Under the pieces are notes generated by a model. The model saw only the letters and a program-made list of their open reading frames with translations. It ran no database searches and was not told the origin of the DNA. This document shows, piece by piece, positions 29,321 through 37,614 of a stretch of 64,000 bases of DNA (positions within the stretch are counted from its first letter, which is position 1; each line of letters opens with the position of its first letter). The DNA is from Candidatus Altimarinota bacterium (GTDB lineage: Bacteria; Patescibacteriota; Gracilibacteria; BD1-5; UBA2023): contig JAQTLR010000003.1 of assembly GCA_028714815.1 (NCBI GenBank), positions 5,099-69,098 of the forward strand. Reading direction: 5' to 3'. The position numbers and the translations under genes are program-made.

Positions 29321-29360
29321 GAAGCGAACTGTACGAAGTAGTACAGAGAGCGAGACACGG
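29321..29360 (+). repeat. Intergenic hairpin repeat, family B copy 3 (diverged)
   Basis: Core hairpin CTGTACgaagtaGTACAG. Compared with the other copies the second stem pair has changed from C-G to T-A on both sides. Flanking AGCGAGACACGG matches AACGAGGAAACG of the other copies. Confidence 0.65.
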
Positions 29361-29399
29361 AAAGCTTGACGAAGAAGTAATCCATTATTTCAGAGAATT

Positions 29400-29795
29400 T
29401 TAACGTTTCGACCATTGTGAGGCCTTGCGGGCCTTGTGCAGTCCTGGTTTCTTCCGTTCAACCGTTCGGGAATCCCGTTTCAAGAATCCTTCGTCCTTCA
29501 AGGATTTTCTGGCAGTTGCATTCTCGAGAACCAAAGCACGTGCGATACCGAGACGGATAGCTTCAGCCTGTGAGTGTTCTCCGGAACCTTCAACCGTTAC
29601 CTGGAAGTGGTACTTGTCCTGCACTCCAAGAGTTTTGAGAGGAGCAAGAAGCACCGCGAAAAGGTCACTTCGGTGAACGTATTCGTTCATCGGTTTTCCG
29701 TTGATCACCGATGCTCCCGCACCTGCAAAAAGACGAACTTGTGCTGTTGCTGTTTTTCTCCGTCCGATTGCGTAAACGTACTTTTTATCTGCCAT
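29400..29795 (-). CDS. rpsI: Ribosomal protein uS9
   Basis: 131 residues. YAIGRRKTATAQVRL start, GIARAL, and the basic C-terminus ERKKPGLHKARKASQWSKR whose last residues reach the P-site tRNA. It follows rplM with a 24-nt gap, the usual rplM-rpsI pair. Confidence 0.98.
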   Translation of the reverse strand: MADKKYVYAIGRRKTATAQVRLFAGAGASVINGKPMNEYVHRSDLFAVLLAPLKTLGVQDKYHFQVTVEGSGEHSQAEAIRLGIARALVLENATARKSLKDEGFLKRDSRTVERKKPGLHKARKASQWSKR

Positions 29796-29819
29796 AAAAG
29801 CTACTGATTAGATATATAA

Positions 29820-30251
29820 TTAAAGAGTGATAGTGGTAGGATTCTGAGACTCATAAGCATGAGTGGCTCCATCGACCAATTTCAATCGAAGCATCATACC
29901 CTGACGAAGACGATTCTTCGGAAGCATTCCAGAGATGGCATGTTCGATGATCTTGTTCGGTTTTTCTTCTCGGAGTTTTGAAAGCTTTACTTCTTTCAGA
30001 TGCCCCATGTGTCCGGAGTGCGTCCGGTAGAGTTTTGCTTCCTCTTTATTTCCGGTTACAGCGATCTCTTTCGTATTGAGAACGATGACATAGTCACCAT
30101 TGTCCATATGTGGAGAAAAATCAACACGGTTCTTTCCGGAAATGATAGTTGCGATTTTTGTACAGAGTCGCCCAAGAGTTTGACCTTTTGCGTCCACTAC
30201 GAACCATTTTCTGGAATCAAGAGGAATCTGTGTAGGAGTAAGAGTTTTCAT
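29820..30251 (-). CDS. rplM: Ribosomal protein uL13
   Basis: 143 residues. WFVVDAKGQTLGRL, GDYVIVLN and YRTHSGHMGHLKE are family motifs. It is an early 50S assembly protein. Fifth from the end of the alpha-operon-like minus-strand block, directly after rplQ. Confidence 0.98.
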   Translation of the reverse strand: MKTLTPTQIPLDSRKWFVVDAKGQTLGRLCTKIATIISGKNRVDFSPHMDNGDYVIVLNTKEIAVTGNKEEAKLYRTHSGHMGHLKEVKLSKLREEKPNKIIEHAISGMLPKNRLRQGMMLRLKLVDGATHAYESQNPTTITL

Positions 30252-30296
30252 AAAGAGTTTGAAACGAATTGTTAAAGTGAAAAGAGGGTACTATGA

Positions 30297-30695
30297 TTAT
30301 GCCGCTGTTGATGCTTCTTCCATTTTCCGGAGTTCCAGCTTCACGAGTTTTGCATTATCTCCGGTTCGGTACTTGATCGGAGTGATTCGAGTGAATCCCG
30401 AACTTTGTCCCTTGTATTTCGGAGCGACCTGCTCGAAAAGTGCGATGGAAGATTCCTTGGTGAAAAGGTATTCTCCAGCACGTCGGATGGCATTCATCTT
30501 ATCTTGTTCGCTTTCCACCGCGTTTACCACGTTGATGAGCTTATCGATGAAAGGGGTTACCGCTTCCGCTCGTTTCTCGGTCGTCATAAGAGACTTGTGA
30601 GTGAAGAGGCTCGTCATAAGACTGCGGAGCATCGAATTTCGGTGATCGACGTCCTTTTTCTTGAAGTGGAGATTTTTTCTAACGCGGTGTCGCAT
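30297..30695 (-). CDS. rplQ: Ribosomal protein bL17
   Basis: 132 residues. MRHRVRKNLHFKKKDVDHRNSMLRSL is the typical start, followed by TTEKRAEAV and the C-terminal FTRITPIKYRTGDNA. It follows rpoA, as in most bacteria, and binds near the exit tunnel. Confidence 0.98.
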   Translation of the reverse strand: MRHRVRKNLHFKKKDVDHRNSMLRSLMTSLFTHKSLMTTEKRAEAVTPFIDKLINVVNAVESEQDKMNAIRRAGEYLFTKESSIALFEQVAPKYKGQSSGFTRITPIKYRTGDNAKLVKLELRKMEEASTAA

Positions 30696-30741
30696 AATGG
30701 TGGATAGTTATTGATAGTAGCTTTTTTTGGGAAACCCGGAA

Positions 30742-31722
30742 TTAATCGTCTCCGAGAAGTTTGAACCCTCGTTCCCGAAGAGAATCCCGAACCTCTGTCA
30801 TCGCCTTTTTCCCGAATCCTTTTATGGAGGAGAGTTTCGCTTCGGTACATCGGGTGAGCTGTTCGATGGAGAGGATATCCCCGTTTACGAGTGCGTTCAA
30901 TGTCCGAGGAGAAAGTCCCATGATTTCGATCGGGGTATAGGTCTCTTTTTCGAGTTCCGATTTCACTTCCTGTTTCTCTTTTTCTATGATCTGCTTGATA
31001 TCTCCGATGAATTCCCCTTCGATCTGAAGCCCTTCCTCATTGAAGAGTCCGAAGTAGGAAGTGAGCATATCTCCCGAAAAACGAAGAACATCTTCCGGAC
31101 TCATCACTCCATTGGTCTTGACGATGATATCGAGAGAATCGAGGTTGGTCATCTCTCCGAAACGGATGCTGGATACTTCGTATTTTACACTCTGGACCGG
31201 AGAGAAGTTCGCATCGAGGAGAAGGACATGGACATCTTCTTCCCGTTTCTTGAGCTCTTCCATTCCCATGTATCCGACTCCTTTCTCGATACGGATACTC
31301 ATATTGAGTTCGAATCCATCTCGGTCGATCTCGGTGATAACGAGATCCGGATTGAGGATAGTGACTCCGGAACTGGTCTTGATATCTCCAGCGGTAACGA
31401 CTCCTGCTTTTGACTTCACGAGGTGTACCCATTCGATATCGGAATCTGTTTTCAGCGCTACGAGGTTTTTGAGATTGAGCATGACATCGAGGATACTATC
31501 CTTGATACCGGGAAGTGTTGCATATTCGTGAGTGATACCTTTGACCTTGATACCGGTAACACGAGCTCCTGGAATAGAGGAAAGCATTACACGGCGAAGG
31601 GAATTTCCGAGAGTGACACCATATCCGCTTGGAAGTGGTCCTACAGAGAAATGCGCTTCATTGGTGTCGATCGATTTTTTTATGATTTTGGGAACCCCGA
31701 TAGTGTGGTGGATTATGTGCAT
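30742..31722 (-). CDS. rpoA: RNA polymerase subunit alpha
   Basis: 326 residues. The N-terminal dimerisation domain has GYGVTLGNSLRRVMLSSIPG; a linker rich in Glu and Lys (about 235-255) leads to the C-terminal domain with LSPRTLNALVNGDILSIEQL and IKGFGKKAMTEVRDSL, which binds UP elements and activators. Both domains are complete. It lies between rpsD and rplQ, the conserved order. Confidence 0.98.
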   Translation of the reverse strand: MHIIHHTIGVPKIIKKSIDTNEAHFSVGPLPSGYGVTLGNSLRRVMLSSIPGARVTGIKVKGITHEYATLPGIKDSILDVMLNLKNLVALKTDSDIEWVHLVKSKAGVVTAGDIKTSSGVTILNPDLVITEIDRDGFELNMSIRIEKGVGYMGMEELKKREEDVHVLLLDANFSPVQSVKYEVSSIRFGEMTNLDSLDIIVKTNGVMSPEDVLRFSGDMLTSYFGLFNEEGLQIEGEFIGDIKQIIEKEKQEVKSELEKETYTPIEIMGLSPRTLNALVNGDILSIEQLTRCTEAKLSSIKGFGKKAMTEVRDSLRERGFKLLGDD

Positions 31723-31782
31723 ATAACGTTGGTTATATAAATAGCAAAAAATAGAAACGGGATTGTCGGACGGGTCCGACTA

Positions 31783-32409
31783 TTATTTTGAGTAGAACTC
31801 TATAATCTTCTGGATATCGATCACCTGATCGAAATCTTCTTTCCCAGGAAGCGCCTTTATAGTGATAGTGAGTTTGTTCGCATCCACTTCGAGCCATTTA
31901 GCGGTCGTGATGGTCCCTGCGGAATTTTTCTTCACGAATTCTCCGAATTCTTCCAAAAGCGTCTTGTAGAGAGGGGATTCTTTCATCTTTTCCCGAAGAG
32001 AAATGACATCTCCGACCTTTACGCTGTAGGATGGGATATTCACCTTCTTTCCGTTTATATGGAAATGTGCGTGTCCGACAAATTGACGGGCCTGCATGAT
32101 CGTTCGTGCAAAATTGGATTTGAAAATGACATTATCGAGACGGAGTTCGAGGAATTGGAGCATAGCATCTCCGGTAATCCCTTTCGTCTTGATGGCTCGA
32201 GCGTAGTAGGCAGCGAATTGCTTCTCGCTTACTCCGTACATCCGTTTCGCTGCTTGTTTCTTACGAAGCTGCACTCCGAATTCGGAAGTCTTTCCGAACT
32301 TTCCACCGAGAAGTTTCCGGTGATTTTGGGAGAGATCATATTTTTCAGAACCGAAGAGGTTGATACCTTCTCTTCGGCAGAGCTTCATCTTAGGACCAGT
32401 AAAACGCAT
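31783..32409 (-). CDS. rpsD: Ribosomal protein uS4
   Basis: 208 residues, with an S4 RNA-binding domain (LELRLDNVIFKSNFARTIMQARQFVGH, HINGKKVNIPSYSVKVGD). The N-terminus has a single Cys (KLCRREG) and lacks the four-Cys zinc finger of the C+ type. It nucleates 30S assembly. Confidence 0.97.
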   Translation of the reverse strand: MRFTGPKMKLCRREGINLFGSEKYDLSQNHRKLLGGKFGKTSEFGVQLRKKQAAKRMYGVSEKQFAAYYARAIKTKGITGDAMLQFLELRLDNVIFKSNFARTIMQARQFVGHAHFHINGKKVNIPSYSVKVGDVISLREKMKESPLYKTLLEEFGEFVKKNSAGTITTAKWLEVDANKLTITIKALPGKEDFDQVIDIQKIIEFYSK

Positions 32410-32441
32410 AATTTAAAAAAAGATTAAAGAAGTGGTGAGAA

Positions 32442-32831
32442 TTAGAGTTTTCGGACTTTTTTCTTTCGGCATCCATTGTGTGGAACCGGAGTGATGTCGT
32501 AGATGGCGGTAAGATCCACCCCTGAATTGATGATACCTCGGATAGCCTGTTCACGACCGGCACCGATTCCTTTCACATACACGACAGCCTTTTCAAGACC
32601 ATGGAGTGTTTTTGCCTTGGAAACCGCGCTTTCAGAAGTGATCTGAGCCGCATAGGGAGTCGCTTCACGAGCTCCTTTGAATCCGGCGCTTCCGCCAGTT
32701 GCCCAAGAAAGAACCTGTCCATCCTTGTCAGAAACGACGACGTGGGTATTATTCAGACTTGCATTAATAGAAACCACCCCTTCGGAGATATTTCTACGGG
32801 TTTTCTTGGAACGTTTCAAAACCTTTGCCAT
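32442..32831 (-). CDS. rpsK: Ribosomal protein uS11
   Basis: 129 residues. NNTHVVVSDKDGQVLSWATGGSAGFKG and the C-terminal ITPVPHNGCRKKKVRKL are diagnostic. It is a platform protein of the 30S subunit and lies between rpsM and rpsD. Confidence 0.98.
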   Translation of the reverse strand: MAKVLKRSKKTRRNISEGVVSINASLNNTHVVVSDKDGQVLSWATGGSAGFKGAREATPYAAQITSESAVSKAKTLHGLEKAVVYVKGIGAGREQAIRGIINSGVDLTAIYDITPVPHNGCRKKKVRKL

Positions 32832-32868
32832 AAAATAGAGTTATTAGTTATTAGTTTTTTAGTGATTT

Positions 32869-33234
32869 TTACTTCTTCTTCCCGGCAATAGCCACCGCCT
32901 TACCCTTACGTGTACGAGCATTCGTCTTGGTTCTCTGTCCTCGGACCGGAAGCCGCTTCTTGTGACGTTGTCCACGGTAACAATTGATTTCCTGGAACCG
33001 TTTGATGTTTTGGGAAACCTCTCGTCGAAGATCCCCCTCGATGATATACTTCTTGAGCTCATCACGGATCCTATCGAGATCCGCTTCAGAAAGAAGATCG
33101 ATCTTCGTAGTCTTCTCGATACCAAGGGCATCAAGGATAGTAATCGCAAGAGGTCGTCCTACTCCATAAAGGTACATAAGAGCGATATCAGCATGCTTTC
33201 CGTTCGGGAGATTGACTCCGGCTATTCGAACCAT
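32869..33234 (-). CDS. rpsM: Ribosomal protein uS13
   Basis: 121 residues. [24 protein letters not shown], then GLR-like [24 protein letters not shown], as expected. It contacts the P-site tRNA and the 50S bridge. It follows rpmJ by 40 nt. Confidence 0.98.
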   Translation of the reverse strand: MVRIAGVNLPNGKHADIALMYLYGVGRPLAITILDALGIEKTTKIDLLSEADLDRIRDELKKYIIEGDLRREVSQNIKRFQEINCYRGQRHKKRLPVRGQRTKTNARTRKGKAVAIAGKKK

Positions 33235-33274
33235 AATAAAAAAGAAATATTGGAACTAAAAATAAAGAGAAGGA

Positions 33275-33391
33275 TTAATTTCCTTGCCGTTGTTTATGCT
33301 TCGGATTCTCGCAAATCACACGAACTACCCCCTTTCGGCGGATAACTGAGCAGTGATCACACATTTTTTTAACAGATGGACGAACTTTCAT
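33275..33391 (-). CDS. rpmJ: Ribosomal protein bL36
   Basis: 38 residues, too short for usual ORF cut-offs. [14 protein letters not shown] start, then [22 protein letters not shown]. Zinc ligands Cys11, Cys14, Cys27 and His32 are all present (C+ form). It sits in its normal place between infA and rpsM. Confidence 0.97.
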   Translation of the reverse strand: MKVRPSVKKMCDHCSVIRRKGVVRVICENPKHKQRQGN

Positions 33392-33439
33392 AGAGAAAAA
33401 AGATAGTAAATATTCGTGGACTCGGTATATGCGGTAGGT

Positions 33440-33700
33440 TTATTTCTTACGGAAAACGATTCGACCTCGAGAGAGATCATAGGGGGTAAGTTCTACAAGA
33501 ACCGTATCGCCTTCAATAAGATTGATGAAATTCTTTCGCATCTTACCGGATATATATGCTCGTATAATCATCCCTCCGCCCCCAAAATCATCCGGGAGCT
33601 TAACCTCAAAAATAGCGCCGGGGAGGGTCTTTACAATAGTTCCCTCGACTTCGATCTTATCTTCTTTTTGTTTTCTGGAGTCTTGGTCTTTACTTCCCAT
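33440..33700 (-). CDS. infA: Translation initiation factor IF-1
   Basis: 86 residues: an S1-like OB fold ([48 protein letters not shown]). The N-terminus is about 12 residues longer and more charged ([15 protein letters not shown]) than in E. coli. First gene of the ribosomal block, with its own promoter. Confidence 0.96.
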   Translation of the reverse strand: MGSKDQDSRKQKEDKIEVEGTIVKTLPGAIFEVKLPDDFGGGGMIIRAYISGKMRKNFINLIEGDTVLVELTPYDLSRGRIVFRKK

Positions 33701-33744
33701 GGGGATAAGTCAAAAATGAAGAGAATTAAAAAATGAGCTCGCGT

Positions 33745-33772
33745 ATTGTATAAAAAAAAGTGATTATTGCAA
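33745..33772 (-). promoter_or_regulatory. Promoter of the infA ribosomal operon
   Basis: On the minus strand TTGCAA (33772-33767), 16-bp spacer, TACAAT (33750-33745), 44 nt before the infA start. Confidence 0.6.
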
Positions 33773-33821
33773 ATCTTTTTATAATTTTCTTTTCGAGGCT
33801 TCTTGCTGAAAAGAATTTCAT

Positions 33822-34229
33822 CTAGGAAACCTTTTTCCGTTCCATCATTATCTGAACGATCTTTTGGTATATCTCCGGGTGTTTTTTGGAAAGTTCCAAG
33901 ATAGCATAATCCATGATGATCAAAAGAAGCGAATCATCGACCGCCTTGACGCTTGCCATACGTTTCTTCGGAGCATCCGGATCAAAGAGCGCCATCTCTC
34001 CGGCAAGTTCCCCGATTCCGATATATCCGAGGAGTTTTTCTCCATCGGAGCGATCCTTATATGCCTTGAGTGATCCGGATTTCACTATATAAAGCGCTAT
34101 CGCATCGTCTCACTCGTTGAAAAGCACTTCTCCGGATCGGATCAATCTTTCTTGGCAAAAGAGCGAGAGGGTTTCCCGTTCGTTATTGCTCAGAGAATCG
34201 AAAAATTCTATAGGATCAAGAATAGACAT
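33822..34229 (-). CDS. Cyclic-nucleotide-binding domain protein
   Basis: 135 residues, essentially one CRP-like cNMP-binding domain: GEVLFNEGDDAIALYIVKSG, GYIGIGELAGEMALF (phosphate-binding cassette region) and RMASVKAVDD with the Arg that usually holds the phosphate. There is no helix-turn-helix or other output domain; the last 25 residues form one helix. The UGA at 34110-34112 codes Gly40 in NEGDD, an invariant glycine turn of the fold. It may be a stand-alone sensor. Promoter at 34289-34262. Confidence 0.88.
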
Positions 34230-34261
34230 AGAGAAAAGTTATGAAGTAAACAATACTGTGG

Positions 34262-34289
34262 ATTATATCGAATTCGAAGGGAATGCAAA
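34262..34289 (-). promoter_or_regulatory. Promoter of the cNMP-binding gene
   Basis: On the minus strand TTTGCA (34289-34284), 16-bp spacer, TATAAT (34267-34262), 32 nt before the ATG at 34229. Confidence 0.5.
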
Positions 34290-34295
34290 AGTATT

Positions 34296-34619
34296 TTATC
34301 GTGACAGGTATCTGACGACGACCGAAAATGCGAGAAGTATTCCAAGAAGCACCATGAAAAAATCCAGAATATGGACCCGGAGAATATAAGGAAGAACCGT
34401 TACTATGGTATTGTTTTTCTTGTATCAGGTAGAGATATCCGCATATACCTTATCGCATTTCCTAAAAACGGCATGGAAGGTGCTTTCCATTGAAACAAGC
34501 GTCGGATACATGGCTGTCTTTGCGATGCCTTCGGCGGAAGTTACTTGGAATACGCTGAAAAAAAGCGCTCCATACACGATAGCTCCGATCATCTTATGAT
34601 AGAAAGAATGGAAATCCAT
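34296..34619 (-). CDS. Small membrane protein, unknown
   Basis: 107 residues across one UGA-Gly (34425-34427). A first hydrophobic segment with a possible signal-type VTSA end (10-29), a soluble loop of about 45 residues with one Cys, and a C-terminal transmembrane helix (FFMVLLGILLAFSVVV). Not recognised. It lies 9 nt after the alaS stop and is probably co-transcribed. Confidence 0.6.
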
Positions 34620-34628
34620 AGATCCGTA

Positions 34629-36455
34629 TTATTTGATAAGCACCGCTTTGATCCTCCGCACCCCAGCACCGGACGCTTCTTCTTTCTGTATCTTGAATAC
34701 CCCCATCCCGGTGGTCGTCTCGATATGCGGACCTCCGCAGAGCTCACGGGTATAGACTGCTCCGTCGGTTCCGGTCATGGTATACACCTTCACGATATCC
34801 GGATACTTTTCCCAGAAACTTCCGACCACTCCGGAAGATTTCGCTTCTTCTTTCGGAACTTCCTTCATGGTCATCGTAGCGTTTGCACGGATAGCATCAT
34901 TCACATACTCCTCGACCGCCTTCAATTGCTCGGGAGTCACCTTCTCTCCATGCGTGAAGTCGAACCGGAGACGTTCGGTCGTTATATTGGAACCTGCCTG
35001 CATGACATGGTCCCCGAGGATTTTCCGGAGTCCAGCCAATAGAAGGTGTGTCGCGGTATGGAGTTCGGTCGTTTCCGTTCCGGAATCCGCGAGCCCCCCC
35101 TTGAACTTCCCTTCGGAAGCGGTTCGGGAAAGTTCCTGATGTTTTTCGAATGCAGTATCGAATCCTTCTTTATCCACTGAAAGCCCCGCTTCACGAGCCA
35201 GCTCTTCGGTCATCTCGATCGGGAATCCGTACGTATCGTAGAGACGGAAGGCTTTTTCTCCAGAAATGATCGTCACCTTCTGTCCACTCCGTTCGAAAGC
35301 GATCGCGAATCCACGAACCAATTTCTCGAATTCTTTGATCCCGTCTTTAAGCGTTTTTCCGAATCTTCCTTCTTCTTGAGCAAGTTCTTCGAGAATCTTT
35401 GCTTTATTTACCCGCACGCTGTCGTAGATTCCCTCGAACTGGGCGATATACATGTGTGCGATATCTGCGAGGATCGGTTGTTCATACCCCATCTTGTAGG
35501 CCTCGCGGATCGCTCGGCGGATGAGCCGGCGGAGAATGTACCCTTGGTCGACATTCTTCGGAACGACTCCGTCCGCGATCATCTGCGTGGCGGCACGAGT
35601 GTGGTCGGCGATGATACGGGCGGATTTTTCAGTATAATTTTCAGCCCCGACAATCTCTTTGATCCGGGCAATGACTGGAGCGAAAAGATCGGTTTCGTAG
35701 ACCGACTTCATATGATTGAGCGTCACCGTGCATCGTTCGAGCCCCATCCCGGTATCGACGCACGGTGCTGGAAGCTTATCGAGCGTATTCGCATCGACGC
35801 GGTTGTATTGCATGAAAACATTGTTCCAGATTTCCATCCACATTTTGGAATCGGTTCCTTTGTTGGAGCCTTTTGGCGGAAGCCCTTCTCCCATGTAGTA
35901 GAATATCTCGGTATCCGGTCCGCACGGTCCGGTCGGTCCTGCCGCCCACCAGTTATCCTCGGCCGGAAGCCTCGCGATCCGTTCGTCAGAGAAATCGAGT
36001 CCGTTTTTCTTCCAAACATCTTTCCAGATAGCAATACTCTCTTCGTCGAGCGGAGCGTTCTCGTCCCCTTCGAATACGGTTACGGATATCATACGCGGAT
36101 CGAGCCCGAGCCACTTCGGGTCCGTCAAGAATTCCCATGACCAAGCGATGGAATCCGTCTTGAAATAATCCCCGAGCGACCAGTTCCCGAGCATCTCGAA
36201 GAAAGTGAGGTGCGTATTATCCCCAACATCGTCGATATCTCCGGTCCGCACGCATTTCTGCACGTCGGCGATACGTTTCCCGAGCGGATGACGTTCTCCG
36301 AGAAGATACGGAACGAGCGGTTGCATCCCGGCGGTATTGAAGAGAACCGATGGATCGTTCTCCGGCACGAGCGAGGAGGACGGAATGATGGCATGAGCCT
36401 TGGATTTAAAAAAATCCAGATACTTGGAACGGATTTCGGTGGAGGTGATATGCAT
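34629..36455 (-). CDS. alaS: Alanyl-tRNA synthetase, short form
   Basis: 608 residues. Aminoacylation domain (FFEMLGNWSLGDYFK, PTGPCGPDTEI, GMGLER), tRNA-recognition domain with RLIRRAIREAYKMG, and an editing domain with the zinc/catalytic HTATHLLLAGL and CGGPH. The C-Ala oligomerisation domain (about 200 residues in E. coli) is missing, so it may act as a monomer. No UGA codons. Confidence 0.96.
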   Translation of the reverse strand: MHITSTEIRSKYLDFFKSKAHAIIPSSSLVPENDPSVLFNTAGMQPLVPYLLGERHPLGKRIADVQKCVRTGDIDDVGDNTHLTFFEMLGNWSLGDYFKTDSIAWSWEFLTDPKWLGLDPRMISVTVFEGDENAPLDEESIAIWKDVWKKNGLDFSDERIARLPAEDNWWAAGPTGPCGPDTEIFYYMGEGLPPKGSNKGTDSKMWMEIWNNVFMQYNRVDANTLDKLPAPCVDTGMGLERCTVTLNHMKSVYETDLFAPVIARIKEIVGAENYTEKSARIIADHTRAATQMIADGVVPKNVDQGYILRRLIRRAIREAYKMGYEQPILADIAHMYIAQFEGIYDSVRVNKAKILEELAQEEGRFGKTLKDGIKEFEKLVRGFAIAFERSGQKVTIISGEKAFRLYDTYGFPIEMTEELAREAGLSVDKEGFDTAFEKHQELSRTASEGKFKGGLADSGTETTELHTATHLLLAGLRKILGDHVMQAGSNITTERLRFDFTHGEKVTPEQLKAVEEYVNDAIRANATMTMKEVPKEEAKSSGVVGSFWEKYPDIVKVYTMTGTDGAVYTRELCGGPHIETTTGMGVFKIQKEEASGAGVRRIKAVLIK

Positions 36456-36485
36456 AGAAACGGGAGATATTATTATTTTATAAAT

Positions 36486-36827
36486 TTAGACACTCTGTCG
36501 TGTGAGAGGAATTTCCGGAATATCGAGATCGAGAAACGCATTATCTCTCCTTACTTCTTCTGACAATGCTCCTATAACCTTCTTATATGCCTCTTGGGAA
36601 ACTTTCTCATCGACGGGGCATGTCTTAAGGATTCGCTCAAAAAGATTCGGATTATCGGATACGATATCCTCGATCTTCATCTTCCTCCGTGTTATGCGAC
36701 CCATAAGAATATGTCGCACCATCCGAGCATCCCCATGGAATTTCTCGCATCCCGGGCCGGCATTTTCATCCCGAAGCTCAGCGAAGATGAGATCCGGTCC
36801 GTATTCTTTCAAATCCAATGAGGGCAT
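36486..36827 (-). CDS. Hypothetical small cytoplasmic protein
   Basis: 113 residues, unrecognised. Soluble, acidic-basic mix, with two Cys and no motif I can name (HGDARMVRHILMGRITRRK is the most basic part). It starts 43 nt after ruvC ends and stops 30 nt before alaS, in the same orientation, so ruvC, this gene, alaS and the small membrane protein may form one transcription unit. Confidence 0.65.
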   Translation of the reverse strand: MPSLDLKEYGPDLIFAELRDENAGPGCEKFHGDARMVRHILMGRITRRKMKIEDIVSDNPNLFERILKTCPVDEKVSQEAYKKVIGALSEEVRRDNAFLDLDIPEIPLTRQSV

Positions 36828-36870
36828 ATGTGTGGGGTATTAAAAAATATTGGCATGATGATATGGAAAA

Positions 36871-37344
36871 TTAGATTTTTTGCAAGCTCGCGAGATAGGC
36901 AATCGCTATCGCATCGGCGGCATCGTCGGGTTTCGGGATCGAATCGAGCTTGAATAGGAGTTTCAGGGCGTTCTGCACCTGCTCCTTTTTGGCGGTTCCG
37001 TTCCCGGAAATCCCACGCTTTACCTGAAGCGGGGTAAATTCATGAATGAGTATCCCTTTCTTTTGGAGCGTGAGAAGTATGGCACCACGAGCCTGAGCCA
37101 CATCGATCCCGGTTTTCTGATTACCCGAAAAGAAAAGTTTCTCGACCCCGCAAACGGTCGGATGATAGGTGTCTATGAGGTCTTCGAGGTCTTTCGCGAT
37201 ATCGAGGAGTTTCAGTGCGATACCGATTTTGGGCGGAGTGGTGATGACTCCATAATTGAGGATAGATACCGATCTCCCATTTTTCTCGATGACAGCGAAG
37301 CCGACGGTGGTCGTCCCGGGATCGATACCTAAAATTATTGACAT
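36871..37344 (-). CDS. ruvC: Holliday junction resolvase RuvC
   Basis: 157-residue RNase H-fold nuclease. Catalytic acids: Asp8 in GIDPGTTTVG, Glu in VEKLFF, and the C-terminal DDAADAIAIAY pair. It resolves Holliday junctions with RuvAB. KRGISGNGTAKKEQV fits the DNA-binding loop. No UGA codons. Confidence 0.96.
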   Translation of the reverse strand: MSIILGIDPGTTTVGFAVIEKNGRSVSILNYGVITTPPKIGIALKLLDIAKDLEDLIDTYHPTVCGVEKLFFSGNQKTGIDVAQARGAILLTLQKKGILIHEFTPLQVKRGISGNGTAKKEQVQNALKLLFKLDSIPKPDDAADAIAIAYLASLQKI

Positions 37345-37424
37345 ATTCGATATTTTATGTTTTAATAGATTTTACAGATTCGGAAAGAAATGAAATTTAC
37401 TCAACCGATTAAAAAATCCCCATC

Positions 37425-37568
37425 ATGATATATACCCTTATAGAAACCGACATCGAATCCAAAATCCGCACATCGGAAACACTCAAGCCCGAAGAGAAGA
37501 ACCATTTCCTCCACCTCCTGTCATATTTCACTCCAGGAGAGCTCGATGAATTGCGGTTGTTGTTGTAG
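37425..37568 (+). CDS. Small acidic protein of 47 residues
   Basis: MIYTLIETDIESKI start and a C-terminal LSYFTPGELDELRLLL helix. No homologue recognised; the amphipathic pattern and codon use look coding. TAG stop at 37566-37568, then a short ATGCC-GT-GGCAT hairpin. It is divergent from ruvC. Confidence 0.45.
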   Translation: MIYTLIETDIESKIRTSETLKPEEKNHFLHLLSYFTPGELDELRLLL

Positions 37569-37614
37569 AGACATGCCGTGGCATGCCTATACGAACAATA
37601 ACACCTCTCTGCGA

